A stretch of 64,000 nt of DNA from Hydrogenophaga intermedia (GCF_023715105.1 NZ_JAMBNO010000006.1:124001-188000); one strand, 5' to 3'. Positions 18,440-33,614 are shown, numbered from the stretch's first letter. Notes: generated by a model not told the origin, from the letters alone. Program-made: numbers and translations.

Positions 18440-18791
18440 CTCTGGGCTCCGGACAGGGGTGCCAACGGCACTGGGCAACAGCAGCGGCGGATTATGACCC
18501 AGGCCCCCGGCCTTGCCGCCCGCCGACGGCAGATCGCGGCGCCCTCGATACATCGGCGGCAATGCCCGGCACCATTCACATCTTCTGTGGATAACTTTGT
18601 GAAGAACCCCGCGAACAAGATCGCCAGCGACGCATTCCGCGCGGGATTCGCTGGTTTGCCTGTTTTTTCAGCAGTGCAATCCGCTTTGAAATCAAGGCAC
18701 TCTGCGGAAAACCCTGGCTTGTCGGGCATTGGCGACAGCAACTCCAGCAACGGCGCGGCCTGTGGACACGTTTGACCCCGAAAGGCCCGGG
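18440..18791. other. Intergenic region between exbB and xseA
   Basis: About 350 bp of divergent promoter space. It contains a single perfect DnaA box (TTATCCACA on the minus strand, 18586-18594) but no cluster or A/T-rich unwinding region, so it is not read as an origin. No gene was supported here. Confidence 0.5.
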
Positions 18792-20090
18792 ATGACGGGC
18801 CTTGGCGATGCACAACCGCTTGCCACCGAGCGTGTGTGGGCGGTTGGCCCGCTGGTGCGAGCGGTGGCGGACACCCTGGCCGCGCGCTTCAATCCCGTGG
18901 CCGTGCAGGGCGAGATTTCGGGCTTCTCGCGGGCGGCCAGCGGGCATTGCTACTTCGCCCTCAAGGACGACGCGGGCCAGTTGCGCTGCGCCATGTTCCG
19001 TCGCTCGGCCGACGCGTTGGACTTCGCACCGCGCGACGGCCTGCGGGTGCAGGTGCGCGGGCGCCTCGACGTCTACGGCCCGCGTGGTGACCTGCAGCTG
19101 ATCGTGGAAGGCATGAAGCCTGCCGGGCAGGGCTCGCTGTACGAGCAGTTCCTGCGCCTGAAGGCCGCGTTGCAGGCCGAGGGCCTTTTCGAGCCGGAGC
19201 GCAAGCGCGCGTTGCCGGTGCACCCGCGGCACGTGGGGGTGGTCACCTCGCTGGGCGCCGCGGCGCTGCGCGACGTGGCCACCGCGCTGCGCAGGCGCGT
19301 GCCGCACGTGGCCGTGACGGTGTTCCCCGCCTCGGTGCAGGGCGCGCAGGCGCCGGCCGAGATCGTGGCAGCGCTGGATGCGGCCAGCACACACCGCGGA
19401 CCACGCGGTGCGTGTGACCTGCTGCTGCTGGTGCGCGGCGGCGGCTCGCTGGAAGACCTGTGGGCCTTCAACGACGAGCGCGTGGTGCGCGCCGTGGCCG
19501 CGTCGGCCCTGCCGGTGGTGGTGGGTGTCGGTCACGAGACCGACTTCACCCTGGCCGACTTCGCTGCCGATCTTCGTGCGCCCACCCCGACGGCCGCGGC
19601 CGAGCTGTGCGCGGCCCCGCGAGAGCAGCGCCTGAACGAACTGGCCTACCTGCAGGAGCGCTTGCAAGGTGGCGCGCGCAACGCGCTCGATGCGCAGGGC
19701 CAGCACCTGGACCGCCTGGCCCAGGGCCTTGGTCGGCCCAGCGCGAGGCTGGCGCAGGCGCAGCAGCGTTTGCAGGGGTTGCAGGCGGGTCTGCAAGGCA
19801 GCACGCGGCTGTGGATGCAGCGCCAGTCGCTGCACCAGCGGCAGTTGGCCGAGCGTCTGCCCCTGGCGCTGGTGCGCGGCCTGGAGCGCCGCCGCGAACG
19901 CCTGGCGCGCAGCGAAGCGGCGCTGGCGCTGCTCGATCCCCGCCTGGTGCTGCAACGCGGCTATGCCTACCTCACCAATGCGTCGGGCCAGGCCATCACC
20001 CGCACCGCCCAGGCGACACCCGGTGAGGCCTTGCAGGCCACGCTGTCCGACGGTGTGTTGCCCTTGCGGGTGCGCGAGCCTGGGGCATAA
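18792..20090 (+). CDS. xseA: Exodeoxyribonuclease VII large subunit
   Basis: A 432-residue nuclease subunit that degrades single-stranded DNA together with XseB. The N-terminal OB-fold (about 15-110) has [19 protein letters not shown] and the catalytic core includes [31 protein letters not shown] and [14 protein letters not shown]. Long coiled helices follow from about 290. The ATG at 18792 is chosen; alternative TTG/GTG starts up to 18729 exist in frame, so up to 21 residues may be missing. xseB is not next to it. Confidence 0.93.
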   Translation: MTGLGDAQPLATERVWAVGPLVRAVADTLAARFNPVAVQGEISGFSRAASGHCYFALKDDAGQLRCAMFRRSADALDFAPRDGLRVQVRGRLDVYGPRGDLQLIVEGMKPAGQGSLYEQFLRLKAALQAEGLFEPERKRALPVHPRHVGVVTSLGAAALRDVATALRRRVPHVAVTVFPASVQGAQAPAEIVAALDAASTHRGPRGACDLLLLVRGGGSLEDLWAFNDERVVRAVAASALPVVVGVGHETDFTLADFAADLRAPTPTAAAELCAAPREQRLNELAYLQERLQGGARNALDAQGQHLDRLAQGLGRPSARLAQAQQRLQGLQAGLQGSTRLWMQRQSLHQRQLAERLPLALVRGLERRRERLARSEAALALLDPRLVLQRGYAYLTNASGQAITRTAQATPGEALQATLSDGVLPLRVREPGA

Positions 20091-20164
20091 CCCCGTTGAC
20101 GAGGCCGTCACACCCGCTGCCTACAATCGACGATCCACCCACAACCAATCAAAAGAGGAACCGC

Positions 20165-20746
20165 ATGGAACACACCCTGCCGGCACTGCCCTACGGTCTG
20201 GACGACCTTGCCCCCCACTACAGCCGCGAGACGCTGGAGTACCACCACGGCAAGCACCACAACGCCTATGTGGTGAACCTCAACAACCTCCAGAAGGGCA
20301 CCGAGTTCGAGTCGATGTCCCTCGAAGAGATCATCAAGAAGTCCAGCGGTGGCGTCTACAACAACGCCGCGCAGATCTGGAACCACACCTTCTTCTGGAA
20401 CTGCATGAAGCCCAACGGCGGCGGCGAACCCACCGGCGCGCTGGCCGCAGCCATCAACGCCAAGTGGGGCAGCTACGCCGCCTTCAAGGAAGCCTTCGTC
20501 AAGAGCGCCGTGGGCAACTTCGGCTCGGGCTGGACCTGGCTCGTCAAGAAGGCCGACGGCTCGGTGGACATCGTCAACACAGGCGCTGCCGGCACGCCGC
20601 TCACCACCGCCGACAAGGCCTTGCTGACGGTCGACGTGTGGGAGCACGCTTACTACATCGACTACCGCAACGCCCGCCCCAAGTTCGTCGAGACCTTCCT
20701 CGACAAGCTGGTCAACTGGTCGTTCGCCGAAAAGAACTTCGCCTGA
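20165..20746 (+). CDS. sodB: Superoxide dismutase [Fe]
   Basis: A 193-residue Fe/Mn-family dismutase that converts superoxide to oxygen and peroxide in the cytoplasm. Metal ligands are visible: His in [16 protein letters not shown], His in [11 protein letters not shown], and Asp/His in [14 protein letters not shown]. The Gln in the [12 protein letters not shown] region and the segment FFWNCMKP favour the iron form. AAAAGAGGAA precedes the ATG. TACAAT at 20122-20127 could be the -10 box. A strong terminator follows. Confidence 0.96.
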   Translation: MEHTLPALPYGLDDLAPHYSRETLEYHHGKHHNAYVVNLNNLQKGTEFESMSLEEIIKKSSGGVYNNAAQIWNHTFFWNCMKPNGGGEPTGALAAAINAKWGSYAAFKEAFVKSAVGNFGSGWTWLVKKADGSVDIVNTGAAGTPLTTADKALLTVDVWEHAYYIDYRNARPKFVETFLDKLVNWSFAEKNFA

Positions 20747-20767
20747 TCGCTCCGGCGCACAAGGCCA

Positions 20768-20798
20768 GGGCCCGAAGGGAAACCTTCGGGCCCTTTTT
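20768..20798 (+). terminator. sodB terminator
   Basis: GGGCCCGAAGG pairs with CCTTCGGGCCC around a GAAA loop, followed by five T, 22 bp after the sodB stop. Confidence 0.92.
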
Positions 20799-20981
20799 CG
20801 TGGGCGGGTACCGCTCGGGTCGCAAATTTCTTCGCTCGCGTTTTGTATTGTGGGAGTTTGATCCCGAAAACGGGTAACCGGCGCTGGCGCTGAAAGCACA
20901 ATGTCGGGGTTCCCACGCGCTCGCGCGCAAGCCGCGCGAACGCCGTGCGGCAGTGAACCCAACAACTTATGGAGATAAGCC

Positions 20982-23219
<2,238 letters not shown>

Positions 23220-23235
23220 CCCGCTGATGGATGAG

Positions 23236-23260
23236 AAAGGCCGCCCCAGGGCGGCCTTTT
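23236..23260. terminator. Terminator after monomeric IDH gene
   Basis: AAAGGCCGCC and GGCGGCCTTT pair over a CCAG loop with a trailing T; it serves the convergent IDH and DUF192 genes. Confidence 0.88.
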
Positions 23261-23709
23261 CATTTGGTGAACGGCGGCCCGCTCAGCCGCGCCCCGGCCT
23301 TGAGGCCGCGTTTGGCGAACCAGCCCTGGTGCATTTCCAGCACGTAGCGCACCGGTTTTGCCGAGCAGTGCGAGTCCAGGCTCTGCGGCTGCATGTCGGC
23401 CAGGTTGACGATGGTGCCGTCGTCGGCCACGAAGGCGGCGGTCAGCGGCAGCAGGGTGTTCTTCATCCAGAAACACTGGGTGGCCGGCTGCTCGAACACG
23501 AACAGCATGCCCTCGTTGGCTGCCATGTCACGGCGGAACATCAGCCCGATGGTGCGCGAGGATGGGGTGGCGGCCACCTGGGCGTTGATGCGGTGCATGC
23601 CGGCTGCGAGGTCCACGCGCGGCAGGTTCAGTTGCGGCCCTTCCTGCGACCATGCCGGGCCCGCAGCCATCAGACCGAGGCAGAGCAAACGGGTGAACAA
23701 AGCTTTCAT
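23260..23709 (-). CDS. DUF192 family exported protein
   Basis: A 149-residue protein with a signal peptide (about 1-21, cleaved near AWS-QEG). The DUF192 core carries RTIGLMFRRDMAANEGMLFVFE, CFWMKNTLLPLTAAFV and VLEMHQGWFAKRGLKAG, ending in the usual GARL-type tail. Likely periplasmic; function of the family is unknown. Convergent with the monomeric IDH gene. Confidence 0.88.
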   Translation of the reverse strand: MKALFTRLLCLGLMAAGPAWSQEGPQLNLPRVDLAAGMHRINAQVAATPSSRTIGLMFRRDMAANEGMLFVFEQPATQCFWMKNTLLPLTAAFVADDGTIVNLADMQPQSLDSHCSAKPVRYVLEMHQGWFAKRGLKAGARLSGPPFTK

Positions 23710-23844
23710 GTGTCGTGGGTATCGGTTCGGCAGGGACGCCGATTTTGATTCATGGCGGGCGCCCTGCCTTGGGGCGAGCCCTTCAGGCCCGGGGTCTAGA
23801 ATTTCGAGGTCCGACCCCACCCGTCAACTGGAGTTCTCCCCGAC

Positions 23845-25098
<1,254 letters not shown>

Positions 25099-25120
25099 CC
25101 GCGCCCGGGAAGCTTTTGCG

Positions 25121-25152
25121 GGCCCCGCCGGCCAGGCCGGCGGGGCCTTTTT
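25121..25152 (+). terminator. icd terminator
   Basis: A very GC-rich near-perfect palindrome (25121-25147) followed by five T, 22 bp after the icd stop. The remaining 190 bp up to clpS hold no gene. Confidence 0.9.
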
Positions 25153-25339
25153 CGTGCCGCTTTCGCCCGCTGGGCGGCGATCGGCGGCCTCGGGCGGAAA
25201 AAGCGCGGATTTCCGGACCCTGCTCGCAGCCTCGGTCGTGGGCCGCAACCGTCACAATGGCGCCACAGCAATGTCGCGCACCCATCGCCGCACGTCCCAG
25301 AACCCTGGATGTCATCGTGGATGCGGGGCCATCGCTAGA

Positions 25340-25705
25340 ATGAAATTCATGGCTTCTCAGACACCGAAGAAACCTGACATGCCCGCGGCACCGCCCGCGA
25401 CGGGCAGCGACGACGCCGTCGTGCTCGAACGGCGTACCCAGCGTGTGCAGCCGCCCCAGATGTACCAGGTGGTGCTGCTCAACGACGATTTCACCCCCAT
25501 GGAGTTCGTGGTCCAGGTGATCCAGGAGTACTTCAGCAAGGACCGCGAGACCGCGACCCAGATCATGTTGAAGATCCACCTGGAGGGCAAAGGCGTGTGC
25601 GGCGTGTACTCGCGCGACGTCGCCAGCACCAAGGTGGACCAGGTCCTGCAGGCCGCCCGCTCGGCGGGACACCCCTTGCAATGTCTGAGCGAACCTGTTG
25701 AATAA
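25340..25705 (+). CDS. clpS: ATP-dependent Clp protease adaptor ClpS
   Basis: A 121-residue adaptor that delivers N-degron substrates to ClpAP. A flexible N-terminus (about 1-35) precedes the core with [36 protein letters not shown] helix (residues around 75-95) and [11 protein letters not shown] at the end. Start ATG 25340 or the ATG three codons later; neither has a clear ribosome site. It is 77 bp upstream of clpA, the usual pairing. Confidence 0.95.
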   Translation: MKFMASQTPKKPDMPAAPPATGSDDAVVLERRTQRVQPPQMYQVVLLNDDFTPMEFVVQVIQEYFSKDRETATQIMLKIHLEGKGVCGVYSRDVASTKVDQVLQAARSAGHPLQCLSEPVE

Positions 25706-25782
25706 GCGTTCAAGCCCCATATCTAGCCCCTACATTCGTCTCAGGACGCGAATTCAGACCCCCAGCACAAAGGACGTGCCCC

Positions 25783-28119
<2,337 letters not shown>

Positions 28120-28156
28120 GGCCGCCGCGGGGCCGCGTGTCCCGGGCACTGCAAGG

Positions 28157-28184
28157 AAAGCCCCGCCATGGCGGGGCTTTTTTT
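28157..28184 (+). terminator. clpA terminator
   Basis: AAAGCCCCGC and GCGGGGCTTT pair over a CATG loop, followed by a run of seven T, 38 bp after the clpA stop. Confidence 0.92.
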
Positions 28185-28228
28185 GCGCTGACGGTTCTTG
28201 TCGCCGATCGTTGTCGGCGACAGGTCGT

Positions 28229-28732
28229 TCAGGCCGTCACCGCGCTCATGCCCGTGGGTGCGCGGCGCGATCGAAGCTGGTCACCGAATGCCAGCAGCCT
28301 GGCGGTGCCACTGCCGGTCTGTATCTCACGCGCGGTCAGGGCGAGCGTGGCCAAGGGCGCCTTGCCGATGATGTGCTGCACCTCGGCAAAGGCATTGCTG
28401 GCACCGGCCGAACCCATGGTCACGATCACGGCCACGCGACGCAGGCGGTGTGCGTGCAGGAAGCTTCGCATCGGCCCGGCCAGGCGGTACATCCAGATCG
28501 GTGCGATCAACACCACGGTGCGAAAGTCCTCGGGGCGAGGCCCCGAGTAGTGCACGCGCGGTCGACGCCCGAGCAAGGAGTCCAGCATGCAGCGCAGGTA
28601 GCCGCGGGTGCCGGCGCGCGGGTGGATGTCTTCAACGATACCCAGAGGCCAACCCTGGTGCGAGGCCAGCAACTGGGCAGCACGGCGCGACACGCCGGTG
28701 TAGGAATAGTTGACGACGAGGATGCTGTCCAT
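28229..28732 (-). CDS. Flavodoxin-like protein
   Basis: A 167-residue protein with a flavodoxin fold. The N-terminal phosphate-binding loop is LVVNYSYTGVSRRAAQLL, less canonical than T/SxTGxT; VVLIAPIWMYRLAGPMRSFL and VAVIVTMGSAGASNAF are the other FMN-contact regions. It probably binds FMN and shuttles electrons. An FNR-type box lies 76-89 bp upstream of the start, making this the first gene of the low-oxygen island on the left. Convergent with clpA. Confidence 0.8.
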   Translation of the reverse strand: MDSILVVNYSYTGVSRRAAQLLASHQGWPLGIVEDIHPRAGTRGYLRCMLDSLLGRRPRVHYSGPRPEDFRTVVLIAPIWMYRLAGPMRSFLHAHRLRRVAVIVTMGSAGASNAFAEVQHIIGKAPLATLALTAREIQTGSGTARLLAFGDQLRSRRAPTGMSAVTA

Positions 28733-28807
28733 GATCGTTCGGTCCCATGCAAGATCGCTGCGATGCAGCGCTCCAGGGGATGTTGCAGGCCCGTTGTCGT
28801 TGCCAGG

Positions 28808-28821
28808 CTGATGCGCGTCAA
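28808..28821 (-). promoter_or_regulatory. FNR-type box upstream of flavodoxin gene
   Basis: TTGACGCGCATCAG on the minus strand matches TTGAY-N4-ATCAA with one end mismatch. The expected -10 position (around 28780-28785) holds only the weak CAACAT, so this is the least certain promoter of the set with its neighbour at 38987. Confidence 0.55.
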
Positions 28822-28863
28822 ATCACGCGCGCGGGACGATGCCGTCGGTCGCGCGCCATAAGC

Positions 28864-29682
28864 TCAATTCAGCGCTGCGTAGTGGGCGCGCAGGCCGTCC
28901 GGGTCGACGATCTCGATCTGCCGGCGGTGCACGCTGACGAAACCCCGGCGCGCCAGTGACGACAGGCAGCGGCTCACCGTCTCCAGCGTGGCGCCAAGGT
29001 AGCTGCCGATCTCCTCACGCGTCATGCGCAACTGGAAAGCCCGCGACGAGTAGCCGCGTTCGTGCAGGCGCTGCGACAGGTTCAGCAGGAAGGCGGCCAC
29101 GCGCTCCTCGGAGCGCGTGTTGGCAATCAGTGCCGCCACGCGGCGCTCGTTCACCAGCTCGGCGCAAAGCGTGCTGGTGAGGTGGTGCAGCACGGAACGG
29201 CTCGTGCCGGCGGCCTCACTCAACTGCGCATAGGGCAGCACACAGACCTCGGCGTCTTCCAACGCGCTCACGGTAGTGGGTTGTTTGCCGGTGGCAAGGC
29301 CATCGAAGCCGAACATCTCGCCCGGCAGGTGGAAAGCCATGACCTGTTCACGGCCGTCGCTCAGGCTGGCCACCGACTTGAACGATCCGAAGCGTGCTGC
29401 GTAGATGTATTCGCAGCGTTCACCCTCGCGGAACACGGCCTGCCCCTTGCGCAGGCGGCGGCGCGCGATCGGTGTGCGCTCCAGCGGTGCTTGCGCGCCG
29501 GGCTCGGCCCAGGACGGCAGGCAGGCATGGCGCACCATGCAGGTGGCACAGGCCGAATGCGTGGACGTGGCGGCATTGACCAGCGGGATGGTGGGCAGGC
29601 GCAAGGCCGGGCGTGCCATGAAGTCGGGCAGAACCACCGTGGCGGTGGCGTCGGCGCCGTGAATCGAACTTCCCCATTCCAT
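28864..29682 (-). CDS. fnr: FNR-type oxygen-sensing transcriptional regulator
   Basis: A 272-residue Crp/Fnr regulator with all four Fe-S ligands. Cys45, Cys48 and Cys54 (CATCMVRHAC) and Cys147 (VCVLPYAQL) have the same spacings as E. coli Fnr 20-23-29-122. The barrel spans about 70-160; the winged helix has TREEIGSYLGATLETVSRCLSSL, with Glu-x-x-Ser-Arg able to read TTGAT half sites. The ATG at 29682 is chosen since GGAGG is five bases before it. This is the natural sensor for the eight FNR-type boxes found around it. No such box was seen in front of its own gene. Confidence 0.92.
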   Translation of the reverse strand: MEWGSSIHGADATATVVLPDFMARPALRLPTIPLVNAATSTHSACATCMVRHACLPSWAEPGAQAPLERTPIARRRLRKGQAVFREGERCEYIYAARFGSFKSVASLSDGREQVMAFHLPGEMFGFDGLATGKQPTTVSALEDAEVCVLPYAQLSEAAGTSRSVLHHLTSTLCAELVNERRVAALIANTRSEERVAAFLLNLSQRLHERGYSSRAFQLRMTREEIGSYLGATLETVSRCLSSLARRGFVSVHRRQIEIVDPDGLRAHYAALN

Positions 29683-29850
29683 GAAAACCTCCATCTGGCG
29701 CCACACGGTTGGGTCCGCGAGGGGTGCGCAAGCGGCGAGCTCGCCGCCGGGCACTGGCGCCTGAAGGCATCTTGGTGTGGGCGCCGGGCGTCTCGATAGG
29801 TACCTGAACCTAGCCGCCAACAGCGGTGTCACGCCCGCATCGGGCCACGC

Positions 29851-30492
29851 TCAGTCGCGCCGCGCACCGGAGGCGATCACCGCGGCACCCGTGCGCAGGC
29901 CCAGCTTGCGCTTGATGTTGGCCCGGTGGATGTCTACCGTGCGCGTGCTCAGGCCCAGTGCGGTGGCGATCTCCTTGGTGCTTCGGCCCTGGTGCACCAG
30001 GTCGAGCACTTCGCGCTCGCGCAGCGACAGGGCGGACTCGCCGCGCTCCTCGGGTGCGCCCGAACGCGGACGCTTGAGCGCGCGGCTCATCACGCGCGCG
30101 CTCAGGCGCGGGCTCATCCACAACTCGCCCTTGAGGGCGGCCAGCGCAGCCGGCACGATCTCGGCGGAGGCGCGCTCCTTCATCAGGTAGCCATTGGCGC
30201 CCAGCGCCATCACCTGTTCGCCGTAAAGCATCTCGTCCTGCATGCTGAGCACCAGGGTCGCCCGCGGACCCTGGGCCGCGAGCACGGCGCGCACCGTGGC
30301 CAGTCCGCTGGAGTCGCCCGTGCCCATGTCGGTGATCACCAGCGCCGGCTGATGGCGTTCGATCAACGCCAGGCCCTCGCGCAGGCTGGCCGCGCTGCCC
30401 AGCAGCCGCAGCTGCGGGCTGTCGGCGAGCAGCGTCTCCAGACCGAAGCGCACGATGTCGTGGTCGTCGATCACGATGACGGAGTTGTCCAT
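29851..30492 (-). CDS. NarL/FixJ-type response regulator
   Basis: A 213-residue two-component regulator. The receiver domain (about 1-120) has acidic DDHD near residue 10, phospho-acceptor Asp in LVITDMGTGD and Lys in GYLMKERAS. The C-terminal LuxR-type helix-turn-helix (about 145-205) is LSLREREVLDLVHQGRSTKE and ATALGLSTRTVDIHR. It lies downstream of its sensor kinase on the same strand, but has its own FNR-type promoter within the end of the kinase gene. Confidence 0.92.
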   Translation of the reverse strand: MDNSVIVIDDHDIVRFGLETLLADSPQLRLLGSAASLREGLALIERHQPALVITDMGTGDSSGLATVRAVLAAQGPRATLVLSMQDEMLYGEQVMALGANGYLMKERASAEIVPAALAALKGELWMSPRLSARVMSRALKRPRSGAPEERGESALSLREREVLDLVHQGRSTKEIATALGLSTRTVDIHRANIKRKLGLRTGAAVIASGARRD

Positions 30493-30525
30493 GGCTCAGC
30501 TCGTCTGACGGACGTTTGCATTTCC

Positions 30526-30566
30526 ACGATAGACCTTGCACCGCATCGAAACCTGCGAAAGATCAA
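30526..30566 (-). promoter_or_regulatory. FNR-type class II promoter for the response regulator
   Basis: Box TTGATCTTTCGCAG (30553-30566, minus strand) and -10 TATCGT (30526-30531) are 21 nt apart. The box overlaps the last bases of the kinase gene, so the regulator can be made independently of the kinase. Confidence 0.7.
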
Positions 30567-32629
30567 TCCCGGGCCACGGGTTCCGACCAGCGGAGCAACA
30601 CTTCGCAGCCGCCGCTGCGGCGGTTGTGGAGCGAAAACTGTCCGCGCAGCGCCCGCGCGCGCGCCTGCATCGATTTGAGGCCCATGCCCGGGTGCGTAGG
30701 GTGCACAAGGCTGAGGTCGCAGCCTTTGCCGTCGTCGCGCACCGACAGGCTGCAGCGTTCGCCGGCGCGCGCCAGGCGTACCGACACGCTGCGCGCCTGG
30801 CCGTGGCGCACCGCATTGATGATGGCCTCCTGCACGATGCGATAGACGTGGCCGGCGCTTTCGGCGCCGACGTCGCTGAAGTCGCCGCGGGCGCGCAGCG
30901 TGCATTCGATCCCCATGATCGACCCGGCATCGAGCACGTATTGCTCCAGGGCCTGGCGTAATGCGCCGGCCTCGTTGCCGGCGGGCACGATGCCGCGCGA
31001 GAGCTGGCGCAGCCGTTCGGACACCAGGTTCACCTGTTCGTGCGCCTTCTCCAGCAATGGGCCCACCAGTTCAGGCTCGCGCCGGCGCGCGGCCGCCGCC
31101 TCCAGCAGCAACGAAATACCGGCCATCGCCGACCCCACCGCGTCGTGAAGCTCGCGTCCGATCTGCGCCTGCCGGTTGTCCATCTCGCGCAGCAGCATGC
31201 GCTCGAATCGCAGCGCCGTCTGCTCCAGCTCCTCGTGCGCGGCCAGGGTCGCGGCCTGCAGCGCCTCGCGCTCGCTGATGTCGTGCACGGTCACCGCGAT
31301 CAGGCGCTCCGAGTCGTCCCCCGGAATGGCACTGACCGAGAACTCGGCAGGAAAGACGTCACCGCCCAGGCGCACGCAATGACCACGGATGTGCCCGTCC
31401 GGCCCGCGCAGCTGCCCGCGCAGGGCCTCGGCGATCGCCTCCTGGCAGTCGCGCCAGCTCAGGGGGGTGAACAGCGGCTCCAGGCTGCGGCCCACCAGTT
31501 GCTGGGGCGCATGACCGAACAGGGTGCGTGCGGCCGGGTTCATGGTGCGCACGCGGTGGTTGGTGTCGATCAGCACGGTGGCCGACGGTGCCGCCTGCAG
31601 CATGCCATCCAGCCGCTGTTCGCCATGGCGCCGGCTGTCGTCGGCGGCCCGTGCCGCGGCATGCAGCTCACCCACGGCGGTCGAGAGCCGTTGGTACATC
31701 AGACGCGCGCCCAGCAGGCCCAGCGCGATCACCAGCGCCAGCGGTATGCCCAGCGTCAGCACCGCGCGCCAGGCGGTCTGGTTGAAGACGGCCAGCGGTA
31801 CCTGCACCACGCCTGTCCAGTGCGTGGCCGGCGAGGTCCAGTAGGACACCATCACGGGCGCTGCGTCGGGCTCGGCCAGCTGGATGGTGGCGAAGCCGCC
31901 ATGGTCGACGTGCTCGCGCAAGCGCGGGCCGACGCGCGTGCCCGCGAGGGCAGCGCCGTTGCCGGCGTGTGCGATGTAGCGACCGGCATCGTCCACCACA
32001 GCGGCCTGCCAGGGTTCGAGCAGTTGCTCGTCTTCCAGCAGATCCTGCAGATGCACCAGATCGATCACGGCGTGCAGCGCCAGGGTTTCGCCGCCGGCGC
32101 GCGTGAGCGGCACGCCAATGCCCACCACCGGCTTGTTGCGCGCGGGCCAGGTGGTCACGTCCACCACGTCGGAGCGCGCCGTGCGCGCGACATCGGCAAA
32201 CGCCGCGGGCACCGTGCGCGGCAACGCCGCGCCGGCCGCGTGCAGTGTGTCGATCAGGGGTTCGCCGTTCGCACGCACCAGCAACACCGAATCCACCTCG
32301 AGATCGCGTGCCAGCGCAGTAGCGGCGCGGTGAAAGTCCTGCAGCGATTCGCCCTCGGGCGGCAACTGCCGCGCCAGCTCCTGCAGCGCGCGCTGCACGC
32401 TCACCACGCGCGCGTTCACGCGGTGGGACAAGGCCACCGTGGCGCGCATGAGTTGTTGCGACATTGCGACCTGCTCGCGGTCGAACACCAGCCATGACGC
32501 GGCGGCAAACAGCAGCAGGGCCGGCAGCTGCGTGGCCAGCACGAGCCACAGCAGCAGCCAGCGCAGGCGAGGGCGGCCTCTGGCCTGCTCGAGGGCACCG
32601 GTGGCGGTATCGGTGCCCAGGGTATGCAT
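30563..32629 (-). CDS. Sensor histidine kinase (NarX/DegS-like, HisKA_3 type)
   Basis: A 688-residue membrane kinase. A first membrane helix (about 22-48), an extracytoplasmic Cache-like sensor of about 230 residues, and a second helix near 288-312 (VLTLGIPLALVIALGLLGAR) are followed by a PAS domain (about 340-450). The HisKA_3 dimer domain carries the phospho-His in GRELHDAVGSAMAGISLLLE (about residue 495). The HATPase domain has VYRIVQEAIINAVRHGQA and DDGKG. Its ATG overlaps the phosphoribosyltransferase stop by one base (TGATG). Partner is the regulator at 29851. Signal is unknown. Confidence 0.92.
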   Translation of the reverse strand: MHTLGTDTATGALEQARGRPRLRWLLLWLVLATQLPALLLFAAASWLVFDREQVAMSQQLMRATVALSHRVNARVVSVQRALQELARQLPPEGESLQDFHRAATALARDLEVDSVLLVRANGEPLIDTLHAAGAALPRTVPAAFADVARTARSDVVDVTTWPARNKPVVGIGVPLTRAGGETLALHAVIDLVHLQDLLEDEQLLEPWQAAVVDDAGRYIAHAGNGAALAGTRVGPRLREHVDHGGFATIQLAEPDAAPVMVSYWTSPATHWTGVVQVPLAVFNQTAWRAVLTLGIPLALVIALGLLGARLMYQRLSTAVGELHAAARAADDSRRHGEQRLDGMLQAAPSATVLIDTNHRVRTMNPAARTLFGHAPQQLVGRSLEPLFTPLSWRDCQEAIAEALRGQLRGPDGHIRGHCVRLGGDVFPAEFSVSAIPGDDSERLIAVTVHDISEREALQAATLAAHEELEQTALRFERMLLREMDNRQAQIGRELHDAVGSAMAGISLLLEAAAARRREPELVGPLLEKAHEQVNLVSERLRQLSRGIVPAGNEAGALRQALEQYVLDAGSIMGIECTLRARGDFSDVGAESAGHVYRIVQEAIINAVRHGQARSVSVRLARAGERCSLSVRDDGKGCDLSLVHPTHPGMGLKSMQARARALRGQFSLHNRRSGGCEVLLRWSEPVARD

Positions 32630-33294
32630 CACGGCACGCTGCGGGGCACGTCGCCGCCGCTCTGTTGCGCCGCGTCGCGCAAGGCGCGCACAACGGCTTC
32701 GTCGTCCACCTGCGGGAAGTGCCGGTAGAACTGGCCCACGGCCTGAAAACCCGCCGGCGTTTGCAGGCAAACCAACTCGTCAACCACCGGGCGCACCAGC
32801 GCCAGGCTCTCTGCCGAGGCGACGGGCGCTGCACACACCAGGTGTGCGGGGGCGCCCTGGCGCACCGCGTGCAGCGCGGCCAGCATGGTCGAGCCGGTCG
32901 CCAGCCCGTCGTCGACCACGATCACGGTGCGATCGCGCACCGCGGGCGCCTGCCGCCCGGGCGTGTAGGCCGTGCGGCGGCGCGCAATCTCGGCCATTTG
33001 CTCGCGCCGCGTGCGCGCAAGGTGCTCGGCATCCGCACCGGCCGCTGCGGCGTGCGGTGTCACGTAGACCCAGCCGGTTTCGTCCACCGCGCCCACCGCG
33101 TACTCGTCGGAGAACGGCGCACCCAGCTTGCGCACCAGAACGATGTCGAGATCGCCATCGAGCGCGCGCGCCACCAGCGCGGCCATGGGCACCGCGCCGC
33201 GGGGAATGGCCAGCACGAGCGGCCGACTGCCGCGCAGGTGAGCCAGCGCGGCGGCCAGCTGGCGGGCGGCGTCGAGTCGGTCGTGAAACAGCAT
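32629..33294 (-). CDS. Phosphoribosyltransferase family protein
   Basis: A 221-residue type I PRTase-fold protein. The PRPP loop is VIVVDDGLATGSTMLAAL (around residue 120), and the N-terminal part has LVLAIPRGAVPMAALVARAL and LVRKLGAP, typical of stand-alone PRTases that accompany stress clusters. Substrate base is unknown. The ATG at 33294 is used; an in-frame TTG at 33321 is possible. It is coupled by TGATG overlap to the sensor kinase gene, and the pair is driven by an FNR-type promoter. Confidence 0.85.
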   Translation of the reverse strand: MLFHDRLDAARQLAAALAHLRGSRPLVLAIPRGAVPMAALVARALDGDLDIVLVRKLGAPFSDEYAVGAVDETGWVYVTPHAAAAGADAEHLARTRREQMAEIARRRTAYTPGRQAPAVRDRTVIVVDDGLATGSTMLAALHAVRQGAPAHLVCAAPVASAESLALVRPVVDELVCLQTPAGFQAVGQFYRHFPQVDDEAVVRALRDAAQQSGGDVPRSVP

Positions 33295-33345
33295 GGGGCG
33301 ATGCGCGGGCACCGCAGGCAAATCCCGCAGTACTGCGCCGGCTTC

Positions 33346-33386
33346 AATGTAGACCTTTGCCGGCCTGGCGCCTTGCGCCAGATCAA
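33346..33386 (-). promoter_or_regulatory. FNR-type class II promoter for PRTase-kinase operon
   Basis: Box TTGATCTGGCGCAA (33373-33386, minus strand) is followed 21 nt later by -10 TACATT (33346-33351). The start point would be near 33339, 45 nt before the ATG. Confidence 0.78.
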
Positions 33387-33614
33387 GGCCGTCGTTTGCG
33401 GCGGACCGGCCTGTCTGTCTTGCCCACGGCCAGGCGCATGCGCGTCAGCTGCGCCAAGCGGGCGGCCCCGTGTTGGTCAGGCTCTTCCAGGCATTGGGCT
33501 GCGCCAGCTCCTTCACGGCATCGAGCATCGGATAGCCGCCGTTGGCGCGGTGCAGCGCGCCCGCCGCGGCTGGCGTTGCATCAAGCGGCGTTTTGGCGAG
33601 CGGGGCCGAGGGAG
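33387..33614. other. Gap between two divergent FNR-type promoters
   Basis: The region between the PRTase and USP promoters has no supported gene. A short minus-strand frame (33445-33528) looks faintly coding but lacks a plausible start and ribosome site. Confidence 0.5.

Noticed and set aside
18586..18594. Perfect DnaA box TTATCCACA between exbB and xseA
   Set aside because: It is isolated, with no further boxes, AT-rich unwinding zone or dnaA/dnaN neighbours; not evidence of an origin.
33445..33528. Short minus-strand frame between PRTase and Usp promoters (MLDAVKELAQPNAWK)
   Set aside because: It looks faintly coding, but has only 27 codons after its ATG, no ribosome site and no upstream start; could be a remnant, not reportable as a gene.
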